Origin: Streptomyces diastaticus subsp. diastaticus
GTDB lineage: Bacteria; Actinomycetota; Actinomycetes; Streptomycetales; Streptomycetaceae
Direction of reading: 5' to 3'
DNA length: 64,000 bases
Assembly: GCF_011170125.1 (NCBI RefSeq)
Contig: NZ_BLLN01000002.1
Location: 186,001 to 250,000, forward strand
A model generated the notes under the pieces. It searched no databases. It was not told the DNA's origin and saw nothing but the letters and a program-made list of their open reading frames with translations. Every line of letters begins with the position of its first letter. The first letter of the stretch is position 1. This document shows positions 1 through 8,334 of this stretch, one piece after another. Position numbers and translations under genes: made by a program.

Positions 1-1
1 G

Positions 2-751
2 GTCGTGGTGATCGGTTTCGGCCTGGTCAGCCCGGACACGGCGGAGCGGTTCGTGGCACAGGTGACCGCGTGGGCGCCGGGCGACTCGGGGGCCCCGCTG
101 CGCGACGTGCTGACCCGGGTGGTGCGGGTCGACTCGACGGCGTGGACGCTGCTGGTGACGGGCGGGGCGAGCGCCCTGTGGTCGGCCTCCAGCTATCTCG
201 CCGTCTCCCGGCGGGCCCTGCACCGTATGCACGGGGTGCCGGACCGGCGTTCGCCGTGGCAGAAGGCGCACCGGATCGTGGCGACCGCGCTGGCCCTGCT
301 GGCGCTGCTGGTCGTCAGCTCGCTGCTGCTGATGCTGACCGAGCCGGTGGCGGAGTCGTTCGGGCGGCTGCTCGGGCTGGACGCCGGGGTGGCGTGGGCG
401 TGGAGCGTGCTGCGCTGGCCGCTGCTGCCCTGCCTGGTCGCCTGCCTGGTCGTGGTGGTCTTCCGGAACGGCCCACCGGCCGCCCGCCGCCGCGCGTACA
501 GCCTCCCCGGCGGGGCCCTGGCCGCCACGCTGTGGCTGACCGCCTCGGCGGGGCTGGCCCTCTACGCCTCGGTGCTCAGCACGTACAGCCGTCTCTACGG
601 TTCGCTGGCCGGCATCGTCGTCTTCCTGATCTGGCTGTGGCTCTCCAACGTGGCGCTGCTGCTGGGCGCGCAGTTCACGGCGGAGCTGAGCCGGGTGGAG
701 CGGGAGGAGGACCCGGCGGACGGCGACCCCGCCGCCCCGCCCCCGCGCTGA
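2..751 (+). CDS. YihY/virulence factor BrkB family membrane protein (5' partial)
   Basis: Integral membrane protein of the YihY/BrkB family, formerly called ribonuclease BN; its true activity is not established. The frame is open from the window edge, so the N-terminus is missing. About 249 residues are visible with roughly five hydrophobic segments. The family's C-terminal signature is present: SRLYGSLAGIVVFLIWLW followed by N and LLGAQFTAEL. The last 20 residues are acidic and proline-rich and probably cytoplasmic. It is followed by about 150 bp of spacer and an acyl-CoA oxidase gene on the same strand, so it looks like the last gene of its transcript. Family assignment is firm; function is unknown. 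Confidence 0.85.
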   Translation, partial: VVVIGFGLVSPDTAERFVAQVTAWAPGDSGAPLRDVLTRVVRVDSTAWTLLVTGGASALWSASSYLAVSRRALHRMHGVPDRRSPWQKAHRIVATALALLALLVVSSLLLMLTEPVAESFGRLLGLDAGVAWAWSVLRWPLLPCLVACLVVVVFRNGPPAARRRAYSLPGGALAATLWLTASAGLALYASVLSTYSRLYGSLAGIVVFLIWLWLSNVALLLGAQFTAELSRVEREEDPADGDPAAPPPR

Positions 752-770
752 CGGCGACATCGCGCCATCC

Positions 771-786
771 TCGCGAGTATTCGCGA
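771..786. promoter_or_regulatory. Palindrome TCGCGA-GTAT-TCGCGA upstream of acyl-CoA oxidase gene
   Basis: Two TCGCGA hexamers flank four bases in the spacer between the YihY gene and the acyl-CoA oxidase gene, about 120 bp upstream of the preferred start at 909. The sequence around it is markedly more AT-rich than its surroundings. It has the form of an operator for a dimeric regulator, but no regulator is identifiable nearby. Confidence 0.3.
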
Positions 787-908
787 CGTATTCCCCCACA
801 TTGGGCATACGCCCTGTCAGCATACGGCCGGAACTGCCCACTTGACATATGACACATGATCAGTTGGGCCCTGGTCATAACTCCCTGACCACCGATACTT
901 TACGGGGT

Positions 909-2735
909 GTGATTACTGAACGAGAGATTCCGCTCCGCCGTTCCTCCGCTTCCGACGCCCTGCTGTTCGCGACACGGAGCGAGGACCACCGGCGCTGGCG
1001 CGAGCTATTCAGCACACAGGAATTCGGTCACCGGGACTTGGCCCATCACGAGCGGGTCGAGTTGTCCTATCGCCGCTTGCGTACCGTCGCCGAGGCGATA
1101 CCGGACGCCCGCGCGCTCTCCCGGAGCGCGTCGGCGCTGACCGCGCTCCACGAGTGGGCGGGCCCGGCCGACCCCGGCATGGCCACGCTGGCCTCCATCC
1201 ACTACAACCTCTTCCTGGGCAGCCTCCTCGACCACGACCACGAGGACCGCGACCTGGAGCCGTACGTCCGGATGGACAGGATCGGGACGTTCCTGTGCAC
1301 CGAGGCCGAGCACGGCAACGACGCCGTGAACATGGAGACGACGGCCGAGTACCACCGCGACTCGCGCCGGTTCGTCCTCGACACCCCGGGCCCGGGGGCG
1401 GCCAAGTGGATGCCCAACACCTCACTGACCGGCGGCCCGAAGGACGCCGTGGTCGCCGCCCGGCTGCTGGTGGACGGCCACGACCACGGTGTCTTCCTCT
1501 TCCTCACGCCGCTCAGCGACGAGCGGGGCCACCTGCCCGGCGTGCGCGTGGAGCGGCTGCCGCACACCTCCGGCGCCCCCGTGGACCACTGCGCGACCAC
1601 CTTCGAGCAGGTCTCGCTGCCGCACAGCGCGATGCTCCAGGGCGACCACGGGCGGCTCAGCCCGGACGGGGAGTTCACCAGTTCCCTGGGCAGCCCCCGG
1701 ATGCGGTTCCTGCGTTCCATCGGCCGGGTGGGCATGGGCAAGCTCTGCATGTCCGGGTACAGCCTGGGCGCGACCCGGCAGGCCGTCGCCGTCGCGGTGC
1801 GGCACGGCGCCGCGCGGCTGACCGCCGGCATGACCAGAGGCCAGCGGGTCCCGCTGATGGCCCACCGCAGCCACCACGAGCCGCTGCTCGACGCCCTCGC
1901 CACCACGTACGCGGCGACACTGCTGCACCGCTCGGTGGTACGCCAGTGGGAGGTGGCCGGGACCGCCGAACGCGAGGAGGTGGAGCGCCTCGTCGCCGTG
2001 ACCAAGGGCTGGATCACCTGGGCCGCCCGGGAGACCATGACCACCTGCCGCGAGCGGTGCGGCGCCAAGGGGCTGCTGCTGACGCAGGGCATCGCGGGGC
2101 AGCTGGCCGCCAACGAGGGCACGATCACCGCCGAGGGCGACAACCAGGTCATCTGGGTCAAGGCCGCCGGTGAGCTGCTGATGGGCGGGTTCACCCCCAA
2201 GCCCCCCAGCGAGACCGCCCCCGAGCAGCGGTCCCTGCGTGACGGCGCGCACCTCCAGGACCTGATGGCCGACATCGAGCGGGTCTGGCACGAGCGGGCC
2301 CGCACCCGCCTGCGCGCCCCGGGTACCCGGGGCAACCCGATGGTCCGCTGGAACGGCGCGGTGACGCCGGCGCTGGAGCTGGTCGGGGCCCACGCGCACC
2401 GGCTGGCGGGCGAGGCCCTGCTGGAGGCCACCGACCGGGTCGCCGCCGAGGAGGCCGAGCGCCTCCACGACCTGCACCGGCTGTTCGCGCTGCGCCAGGT
2501 GGCGGCGCACAGCGGGGAACTGCTGGCCGGGGAGCGGCTGACGGCGGAGCAGGTGCGGCGGCTGCCCGACGAGATCGAGCGGGTGGTGGCGTCCCTGGAG
2601 CCGCACGCCCTCGCCCTGGTGGAACGTTTCTTCGTGCCGGAGGAGCTGCCGGGGAGCGACCCCGCCGGCCTGCCCGACGCCCGGCCCGAGACCCGTCTGG
2701 AAGCGGTCGCGGAGAGCGAGCGGAACGCGGCGTGA
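909..2735 (+). CDS. Acyl-CoA oxidase/dehydrogenase family flavoprotein
   Basis: Predicted FAD enzyme that oxidises acyl-CoA thioesters at the alpha-beta position, the first step of beta-oxidation, in the cytoplasm. The central block NMETTAEYHRDSRRFVLDTP followed by KWMPN matches the oxidase-type flavin and substrate region. The C-terminal half has AEGDNQV, the region where acyl-CoA oxidases carry the catalytic glutamate (EGEN in animal enzymes). At 608 residues it is closer to oxidases than to 380-residue dehydrogenases. The frame extends up to an ATG at 849. I prefer GTG 909 because the extra 60 bp is AT-rich, includes a rare TTA codon (900-902), and carries a GATACT -10 box (894-899) that would give a leaderless message at 909. 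A strong hairpin follows the stop. Confidence 0.82.
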   Translation: MITEREIPLRRSSASDALLFATRSEDHRRWRELFSTQEFGHRDLAHHERVELSYRRLRTVAEAIPDARALSRSASALTALHEWAGPADPGMATLASIHYNLFLGSLLDHDHEDRDLEPYVRMDRIGTFLCTEAEHGNDAVNMETTAEYHRDSRRFVLDTPGPGAAKWMPNTSLTGGPKDAVVAARLLVDGHDHGVFLFLTPLSDERGHLPGVRVERLPHTSGAPVDHCATTFEQVSLPHSAMLQGDHGRLSPDGEFTSSLGSPRMRFLRSIGRVGMGKLCMSGYSLGATRQAVAVAVRHGAARLTAGMTRGQRVPLMAHRSHHEPLLDALATTYAATLLHRSVVRQWEVAGTAEREEVERLVAVTKGWITWAARETMTTCRERCGAKGLLLTQGIAGQLAANEGTITAEGDNQVIWVKAAGELLMGGFTPKPPSETAPEQRSLRDGAHLQDLMADIERVWHERARTRLRAPGTRGNPMVRWNGAVTPALELVGAHAHRLAGEALLEATDRVAAEEAERLHDLHRLFALRQVAAHSGELLAGERLTAEQVRRLPDEIERVVASLEPHALALVERFFVPEELPGSDPAGLPDARPETRLEAVAESERNAA

Positions 2736-2738
2736 CGC

Positions 2739-2776
2739 GAGACGGCCCGCCGTGTGCGTACACGGCGGGCCGTCTC
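2739..2776. terminator. Bidirectional terminator between acyl-CoA oxidase and P450 genes
   Basis: A perfect 17-bp inverted repeat with a 4-base loop (GCGT) begins 3 bases after the oxidase stop codon. The P450 gene converges on it from the other side, ending at 2848. It has no long T-tract, as is usual in Streptomyces. Confidence 0.85.
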
Positions 2777-2847
2777 TCTCCGCTTCGTCGCGGGCCACCC
2801 GGGCGGACCTTCGTCGGGGCGGCCCCGACGGGCGTCCGCCCGGGTGG

Positions 2848-4206
2848 TCACACCCGGAAGATGTCGAGGAAGGAGCTCCAGAAGCCCTTCCTGCGACCGC
2901 CTTCCGAGGCCGGCTGAGCGGTGTGCTGCGGCTGCGGCGTCCCGTGCGCCGACTGCTGCTGGGGGACGCCCCGGCTCTGCAGGGCCGCGGCCATCCGGGT
3001 GGCCGGGGTCGGGCTGAAGGCGACCGGCAGCGAGACCAGGGCCCGGTGGAACGGGCCCGGCCGCCACTGGAGTTCCTCCTCGTGGACGCCGAGCACCAGG
3101 TCGGGCAGGGCGTTGAGGACCTTCTCGATCGCGGTGACCGCGATGACCTGCGCCGGGTCCTTGGCCGGGCAGGCGTGCGAGCCCGCGCCCCAGGCGAGGT
3201 GGGCTCCGCGTCCCGCGCTGTGGCGGGCCTCCGCGAGGGCCGGGTCGCTGTTGGCCCCGGCGAAGGAGATGAGGACGGGGCTGCCGGCGGGGGCTATGAC
3301 ACCGTTGCCGAAGTCCGTGTCCTGGGCCGGGTAGTGCGCGGCGTAGTTGGCGATCGGCGTGCGGTGCCAGAGCACGTGGTCGACGGCCTCCTCGACCATC
3401 ATCCCGGCGCCCCGGCCGCCCTCACCGCCGGCGAGCAGTTCCAGCAGGGCGTTGCCGATGAGGTTGCGCTCCGGCTCGATGCCGGCGCCCATCAACATCA
3501 CGAGCTGGTCCTTCAGCTCCTCGTCCGTCAGCCCGGCGGGGTGCTGGATGAGCCACGAGATCACGTCGTCGGCCGGCTCGCGGCGCTTGATCGCGATGAG
3601 CTGCATCAGGCAGGAGTCGATCTGGGCCTTGGTCCGCACCGGGTCCTTGCCGTCGAACATCGCCGACATGGCGGTGGTGAGGGTGTCGCCGATGTCCGCC
3701 GGGCAGCCGAAGAGCTTGTTGAACAGCAGCAGCGGCAGCAGCTTGGCGTACTCCGCGAGGAGGTCGGCGCGGCCTCGCTCGCTGAACTGGTCGATGAGGT
3801 AGTCGGCGATCGGCTCGACGTCCCGGCGGATGCGGGTGATGTTGAGCTTGGCGAGGCTGTCGGTGACCGCCTTGCGCAGCCGCAGGTGCACGGCGCCGTC
3901 GGTGAACAGGGCGTTCGGCCGGTACGCCATCATCGGCAGGACCGGGCTGTCCATCGGGACGCGGCCCTCGTTCAGCGCCGCCCATCGGCGGGCGTCGCGG
4001 GGGAAGCTCGTCGGGTTCTGCAGCACGCGCAGCGCCGCCTCGTACCCCACGACGAGCGTCGCGTCGACTCCGGGCGCCAGCTCGACCGGCCCGGCCGGTC
4101 CCTGCGCGCGCAACTGGTCGTAGACCGCCTGGGGGTCGGCGGCGAAGTTGGCGTCGTGCATGGGGCATCTGCCGGTCGCCGACGCGTACGGGGGGTGGCT
4201 TTCCAT
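2848..4206 (-). CDS. cvnE: Conservon cytochrome P450, CYP157-like, lacking the ExxR motif
   Basis: A 452-residue P450 at the distal end of a cvnABCD conservon. The heme-ligand loop is WGAGSHAC with the cysteine at residue 346, and PERNLI follows the GAG of the I-helix region (240-242). The K-helix, normally E-x-x-R, reads DHVLW (276-280), so the otherwise near-universal ExxR is absent. This is the known hallmark of the Streptomyces CYP157 family, whose members sit in conservons. Residues 400-452 form an extra Gln/His-rich tail ending in an amphipathic GFWSSFLDIFRV. ATG 4206 follows a short gap after cvnD; the frame runs further upstream, but that part looks like the shadow of cvnD. Redox partner and substrate are unknown. 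Confidence 0.85.
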   Translation of the reverse strand: MESHPPYASATGRCPMHDANFAADPQAVYDQLRAQGPAGPVELAPGVDATLVVGYEAALRVLQNPTSFPRDARRWAALNEGRVPMDSPVLPMMAYRPNALFTDGAVHLRLRKAVTDSLAKLNITRIRRDVEPIADYLIDQFSERGRADLLAEYAKLLPLLLFNKLFGCPADIGDTLTTAMSAMFDGKDPVRTKAQIDSCLMQLIAIKRREPADDVISWLIQHPAGLTDEELKDQLVMLMGAGIEPERNLIGNALLELLAGGEGGRGAGMMVEEAVDHVLWHRTPIANYAAHYPAQDTDFGNGVIAPAGSPVLISFAGANSDPALAEARHSAGRGAHLAWGAGSHACPAKDPAQVIAVTAIEKVLNALPDLVLGVHEEELQWRPGPFHRALVSLPVAFSPTPATRMAAALQSRGVPQQQSAHGTPQPQHTAQPASEGGRRKGFWSSFLDIFRV

Positions 4207-4298
4207 GGGGTCTCTCTCTGTGTCCCGGGCGTCCCGGGCGGGCGGGGGGTCCTGGAGGGTGTCCCGTCGGGGGCGGGCCAGGGCGGGGCGGGGGTCGG

Positions 4299-4907
4299 TC
4301 AGGCGACGCGCTCGCGCGTGAGGAGGTGGCGCACGAGGGCGATCAGGGCGCGGGCGGAGGACTCGCGGTCGCGGGCGTCGCAGTAGACGACCGGGGTGTC
4401 CGGCAGCAGGTCGAGAGCCTCGCGGACCTCGTCCTCGCCGTACCTCTGCTCCGGGGTGAAGCTGTTGACGGCGATGGTGTAGTCCAGGCCGTAGCTCTCG
4501 ATGAGGTCGATGACCGGGAAGGTCTCCTCCAGCCGGGCGGGGTCGACCAGGAGCAGCGCCCCGAGGGCGCCGCGCGCCGTGTCCTCCCACAACTGCATGA
4601 AGCGCTGCTGCCCCGGGGTGCCGAAGAGGTAGAGGACCAGGTCGTCGGCGAGGGTGAGCCGTCCGAAGTCCAGGGCCACCGTGGTGGTGCGCTTGTCGGG
4701 AGCGGCGCTCAGGTCGTCGAACTGCACCGACGCCTGGCTCATCTTCTCCTCGGTGCGCAGCGGCTTGATCTCCGACAGCGCGCCGATGAGCGTCGTCTTG
4801 CCGACGGCGAAGTGCCCCACCACGAGGATCTTGGCCGCGGTGGTCACCGCCTCGGAGACGTAGAGCGGTCCCTGAGCCGTCTCAGCCGATGAGGGATTGG
4901 AGTCCAT
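4299..4907 (-). CDS. cvnD: Conservon GTP/ATP-binding protein CvnD
   Basis: Small Ras-like or MglA-like P-loop GTPase, the fourth gene of a Streptomyces conservon. Conservons are thought to form membrane-associated complexes resembling eukaryotic G-protein systems. The Walker A/G1 motif GHFAVGKTT is near residue 31, a TTTVALDFG segment is the switch region, and LFGTPGQQRF is the G3-like motif. The length (202 aa) is typical. Its 5' end overlaps cvnC by 26 bp, indicating translational coupling in the order A-B-C-D-P450. Confidence 0.9.
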   Translation of the reverse strand: MDSNPSSAETAQGPLYVSEAVTTAAKILVVGHFAVGKTTLIGALSEIKPLRTEEKMSQASVQFDDLSAAPDKRTTTVALDFGRLTLADDLVLYLFGTPGQQRFMQLWEDTARGALGALLLVDPARLEETFPVIDLIESYGLDYTIAVNSFTPEQRYGEDEVREALDLLPDTPVVYCDARDRESSARALIALVRHLLTRERVA

Positions 4908-5256
4908 TCAGAACCTTCTCAAGAGTGTCTCTCTCAACGTTCTGCGCCCGCGGCGGTTCGGCACGGCGCAGCAGGTGGCCCTGGTCGAGTAAATCGATGA
5001 GCAGCAGCCTGGCCACGCCGACCGGCAGGGCGACGTGGGCGGCCACCTCGGCCACGGACAGGTAACCCCCGCCCAGCAGGTCCCAGATGGCCTTCACCTC
5101 CGGGGACGCCCCCAGGGGGAGCGTCCGGTCGGGGGCGATGGTCACCAGGGTCTGGAGTGCCAGCTGGTCGCCGGCGGGCAGGGTGCGCCCGCCGGTGATG
5201 ACGTAGGACCGGACGAAGTCGCTGGTGACGGAAGCTTCCTCGCCGGGCCTCGTCAT
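4882..5256 (-). CDS. cvnC: Conservon DUF742 protein CvnC, with a TTA codon
   Basis: A 124-residue DUF742 protein, the third conservon component, with a winged-helix-like fold (VRSYVITGGRT near the N-terminus, LPVGVARLLLIDLLDQG in the middle). ATG 5256 is chosen because it overlaps the cvnB stop in an ATGA junction; the longer open frame upstream is the cvnB shadow. Codon 89 (bases 4992-4990, in GAT-TTA-CTC) is TTA. This codon is very rare in Streptomyces and is read by the developmentally regulated bldA tRNA, so translation of this operon is probably bldA-dependent. Confidence 0.9.
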   Translation of the reverse strand: MTRPGEEASVTSDFVRSYVITGGRTLPAGDQLALQTLVTIAPDRTLPLGASPEVKAIWDLLGGGYLSVAEVAAHVALPVGVARLLLIDLLDQGHLLRRAEPPRAQNVERDTLEKVLNGLQSLIG

Positions 5257-5654
5257 ACGTTCACACCGTTGTTCGAGCGTGGCGCCACGCCCATCGCTCT
5301 GCTCAGCGACGCCACCGTCTTCTGCATCCGGATCGACATGGACTCCATGTCGACGTCGACGGCCGCGGAGACCGCCAGGTAGGCGCCCTGGCCCGCGGCG
5401 ATCAGGAAGATCCAGCCGCCGTCGTACTCCATCAGCGTCTGCTTCCACACGCCGCGGCCGAGGCCGACGAAGCCGGCGACGGCGCGGCTGAGGGACTGCA
5501 TCGAGCTCATGGCGGCCGCGTTGGTCTCGGCCTCGCCGCGCTCGATGCCGTCCGAGCTCTGGAGGAGGAGTCCGTCACCCGAGACGAGGATGGCATGACG
5601 GGCGCCGCGCACCTCCAGCACGTCGTTCAGCACCCACGAGAGATCGGTTGTCAC
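5253..5654 (-). CDS. cvnB: Conservon roadblock/LC7 domain protein CvnB
   Basis: A 133-residue roadblock/LC7 (MglB-like) protein, the second conservon component and presumed regulator of the CvnD GTPase. Diagnostic blocks are LSWVLNDVLEVRGARHAILV at the N-terminus, GLLLQSSDGI, and the central AVAGFVGLGRGVWKQTLMEY. It overlaps cvnA upstream and cvnC downstream by 4 bp each (ATGA), so the four proteins are probably made in coordinated amounts. Confidence 0.92.
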   Translation of the reverse strand: MTTDLSWVLNDVLEVRGARHAILVSGDGLLLQSSDGIERGEAETNAAAMSSMQSLSRAVAGFVGLGRGVWKQTLMEYDGGWIFLIAAGQGAYLAVSAAVDVDMESMSIRMQKTVASLSRAMGVAPRSNNGVNV

Positions 5655-6859
5655 TGGTACTCGGGTCCTTCCGTGGTCATCGTGTCCCGGCCGATCCGCG
5701 TCCCGCGGGCGAACGCCCCGAGTCGCGACGCGGTCATCTCGCTGTCGGCGGCCGGCGTCTCCGCGGTGGTGGCGGGTTCACTCGGCGCGCCCGCGGCGGC
5801 CACCTCGGCCGCACGCCTGCGCCGCTTGGGCAGGCCGCCGGTGGTGGTGCCCACGACGTGCGAGGTGGGGGTGTCGGGTACGGCCGTCAGGTGGTGCGTC
5901 GGCTGGGGCGCGGGCACCTCGGCGCGGGCGGGGGGCTGGGCCGGCTCGGCGAAGTCCGTCGTGAGCAGTTCCTCCGGAACACGGATCACCGCGCGCACAC
6001 CTCCGTAGGGGGACACCGACCCGACGGAGACGGCGAAGCCGTAGCGGGCGGCGAGCATGCCGCTGACGGCGAATCCGACCCGGGGCGGGTCCCCGAGGCT
6101 CGTGATGTCGACGGTCCCGTCGGTGGCCAGCAGCATGGCCGCGCGGTCCTTCGTCTCCTGGTCCATGCCGAGACCGGCGTCGTCCACGATGAAGCAGACG
6201 CCGCTGGGTACGGCCTGGATGTTGACCTCGACCGGGGTGCCGGGGGCGCTGTAGTTGGTGGCGTTCTCCAGCAGCTCGGCGAGGACCACCGCGACGGGCT
6301 CCACGGCCTTGCTGGTGACGGCGACGTTCACCTGCGAGTGGACGCTCACCCGGCCGAAGTCCTTGATGCGGCCCTGGGCGCTGCGGGCCACGTCGTACAC
6401 GGTGGCGGTGCCGTCGCGGCGGCCGAGCCAGCCGCCGCACAGGACGGAGATGCCCTTGGCGCGGCGGGAGAACTGGCTGCCGGTGTGGTCGACGGACATC
6501 AGGTCGCCGAGGACCTCGGCGTCGTTGCCGTATTTCTTGAGCAGCCCGTCCAGGAGGAGCTGCTGCTCCTCCGCGAGGGACTGCAGGGTACCCATGGCCG
6601 ACTTCAGTACGGCCTTGGTGGCGGACTCCGCGTCGGCGCGCACGTCGGCCACGTCGTGGGCGTGGCGGGCGCCCAGTTCCTGCTGACGCAGGTGCAGGCG
6701 GCCGATCTCACCGCGGGCCTCGGCGAGGCTCCTCTCCAGCTCCCCTTTCCCCCGCCGCAGGGCGAGGTTGGTTCTGCGGGCACTCAGCACTGCGAGCGCC
6801 GCAGCGACCAGAACAACAAGCAGGACCCACAACAGTGGCTCCTGGATGAATGACGTCAT
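5651..6859 (-). CDS. cvnA: Conservon sensor histidine-kinase-like protein CvnA
   Basis: The first conservon gene, a membrane-anchored kinase-like protein. One hydrophobic segment (LLWVLLVVLVAAALAVL) near the N-terminus is followed by a helical linker and a HATPase domain with N-box ELLENATNYS and G1 box DDAGLGM. A VDHTGSQFSRR segment occupies the H-box position. The C-terminal third is Pro/Ala-rich and probably disordered. ATG 6859 is chosen over ATG 6880 because GAAGAGAG lies 6-13 bases upstream of it and 6880 has no ribosome-binding site. No response regulator is adjacent; in conservons the signal is thought to pass to CvnB and CvnD. Confidence 0.88.
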   Translation of the reverse strand: MTSFIQEPLLWVLLVVLVAAALAVLSARRTNLALRRGKGELERSLAEARGEIGRLHLRQQELGARHAHDVADVRADAESATKAVLKSAMGTLQSLAEEQQLLLDGLLKKYGNDAEVLGDLMSVDHTGSQFSRRAKGISVLCGGWLGRRDGTATVYDVARSAQGRIKDFGRVSVHSQVNVAVTSKAVEPVAVVLAELLENATNYSAPGTPVEVNIQAVPSGVCFIVDDAGLGMDQETKDRAAMLLATDGTVDITSLGDPPRVGFAVSGMLAARYGFAVSVGSVSPYGGVRAVIRVPEELLTTDFAEPAQPPARAEVPAPQPTHHLTAVPDTPTSHVVGTTTGGLPKRRRRAAEVAAAGAPSEPATTAETPAADSEMTASRLGAFARGTRIGRDTMTTEGPEYQ

Positions 6860-7230
6860 GAGACTCTCTTCAAGTCGCATCGCGTCGGAGCTGCGGGCGG
6901 CCGAAGGAGCCCGCGGCGAGCGCTGCGGGCTCCCTCCGCACGGAAGGCCAAGGCCGCGGGCCGCCTCATACGGACCTCACTGGGGGGACCACACCCGCTC
7001 CTCCACGATGGAGCCGTCGCGACTGCCCCCCGTAGCGCGCTATCTCACGCACCGTCAGTCTGCTGAAAGTCCGATGATCGTATCACCGGGCGAGGGGGTC
7101 CAGACGTGATCGCGGCGCTGCCGGGGGATGCTCACAGGAGCATTACAACACGCCGTGTTCGGACACCTGTTGGACATCGGCGAGGCGAGGGCCCCGGCCG
7201 CCGCGAGCGGCCCGGAGCGGGACGCCGCCC
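6860..7230. other. Intergenic region upstream of the conservon
   Basis: About 370 bp with no supported gene. It must hold the cvn promoter (minus strand), but I cannot point to convincing -35/-10 boxes. The only distinctive element is the palindrome at 7147-7159. Confidence 0.5.
7147..7159. promoter_or_regulatory. Perfect palindrome AACACG-C-CGTGTT
   Basis: A 13-base odd palindrome in the spacer between the 7231-8334 gene and the conservon, about 290 bp upstream of cvnA. It has the shape of a dimeric regulator site; the cognate protein is unknown. Confidence 0.25.
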
Positions 7231-8334
7231 CTAACTCGTCCGCCGCGCCCGCCACAGCAGGTACACCGCCGAGGCGACGGCCGCCGTGCGGAGCAGGACC
7301 GGCCACAGGTCGGTGACGGCGTCGGCCATGCCCGCCTCGGGGACCACCTCGCCCCAGCGGCCCTCGGTGCGGCCCCACAGCCAGACGGCGCCGCCGAGCA
7401 GGGTGAGGGCCGGGATGCCGAGGGCGGCGAACTTGGCCTGCAGAGGGGTGAGGCGCTTGGTGAGGTAGGCGGTGGCCCAGCCGAACAGCAGGCAGAAGAC
7501 GTTGCCGAGCACCGCCCCGGCGACGAGCAGGGCGGCGGCCAGCAGGAGCAGGGGGCTGCCGAGGCCGCCGCCCACGAGGGCGCGCGGCGAGAACCTGCGG
7601 CGCCGGGCCCCGGCGCCGGCGCCGGCCGGCTCGGCCACGGCCTCCTCGGCGGCGGCCTCCTCCTCCACCTCGCCGGCGACCCGCGCCTCGCCGCCGCCGG
7701 CGGCGGCGTCCGCCGGGGCTGGCTTGTCCCACCGCAGGCCGGGGTTGAGGAGTTCGGGGATCTCCACGCCGCCCTGGAACCCGGCGACCTGCCCGGGCAG
7801 CCGGCTCCCGAAGGTCCCGGCGCCGCCCCCTCCGCCCAGCCCCTCGGGGGTGGACTCGACGCGCCACCAGTCGGGGGAGGCGCCCGCCAGGTCGGGGCCG
7901 GAGACCCCGCGCCCGACGTCCTCCAGGCCGGGGATCCGCCGGGGTTCGGGGGGCGCCGGGTCCGCCTCGGCCGCACGCTCCCGGGCGCCGGGGAACACCT
8001 TGCGCAGGCTCGGCCTCTCCGGCTCCGGCGCCGCCTCCGGCTCGGCGGGGCGCGGCGGCGGTACGGGGGTGTGCGCGGGCGGCTCGGGCGCGGCCGGGGC
8101 ACCGGCCGCACCGCCGGCCCCGGCCACCACCTCGGCCGGGCTGCCGAGTCTGCCGAGCGTCCGGCGTACCGCGGCGGGGCTGTCGCCGCCGGGCCGGGCC
8201 CTGCGCCGGTCGATGTCGCGGCGCAACTCGGTGATGAGCCTCATGCGTTCGGCCGCCGGGACGTGCCGCTGCTGCGCGAGGTCGCCGACGCGGCTCAGAT
8301 AGTCGAAGACGAGCTGATCGCTCTCGATCCCCAC
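7231..8334 (-). CDS. Hypothetical membrane protein with HAAS-like N-terminus
   Basis: A 367-residue protein of unknown function. Residues 1-80 (GIESDQLVFDYLSRVG, then an Arg-rich helical pair ending GRLGSPAEVVA) resemble the HAAS/DUF1700 type N-terminal helical domain found with PadR-linked membrane proteins. A long Pro/Ala/Glu-rich linker follows. The C-terminal 130 residues hold about four hydrophobic segments (LLLLAAALLVAGAVLGNVFC, ALGIPALTLLGGAVWLWG and others). GTG 8334 is selected because GAGGGG lies 6 bases upstream; the longer frame has no ribosome-binding site. It appears monocistronic. Confidence 0.7.
   Translation of the reverse strand: MGIESDQLVFDYLSRVGDLAQQRHVPAAERMRLITELRRDIDRRRARPGGDSPAAVRRTLGRLGSPAEVVAGAGGAAGAPAAPEPPAHTPVPPPRPAEPEAAPEPERPSLRKVFPGARERAAEADPAPPEPRRIPGLEDVGRGVSGPDLAGASPDWWRVESTPEGLGGGGGAGTFGSRLPGQVAGFQGGVEIPELLNPGLRWDKPAPADAAAGGGEARVAGEVEEEAAAEEAVAEPAGAGAGARRRRFSPRALVGGGLGSPLLLLAAALLVAGAVLGNVFCLLFGWATAYLTKRLTPLQAKFAALGIPALTLLGGAVWLWGRTEGRWGEVVPEAGMADAVTDLWPVLLRTAAVASAVYLLWRARRTS

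Noticed and set aside
849..908. ATG 849 as the start of the acyl-CoA oxidase gene
   Set aside because: The added stretch is AT-rich, contains a TTA codon and a -10-like box, and lacks a ribosome-binding site. GTG 909 fits a leaderless transcript better.
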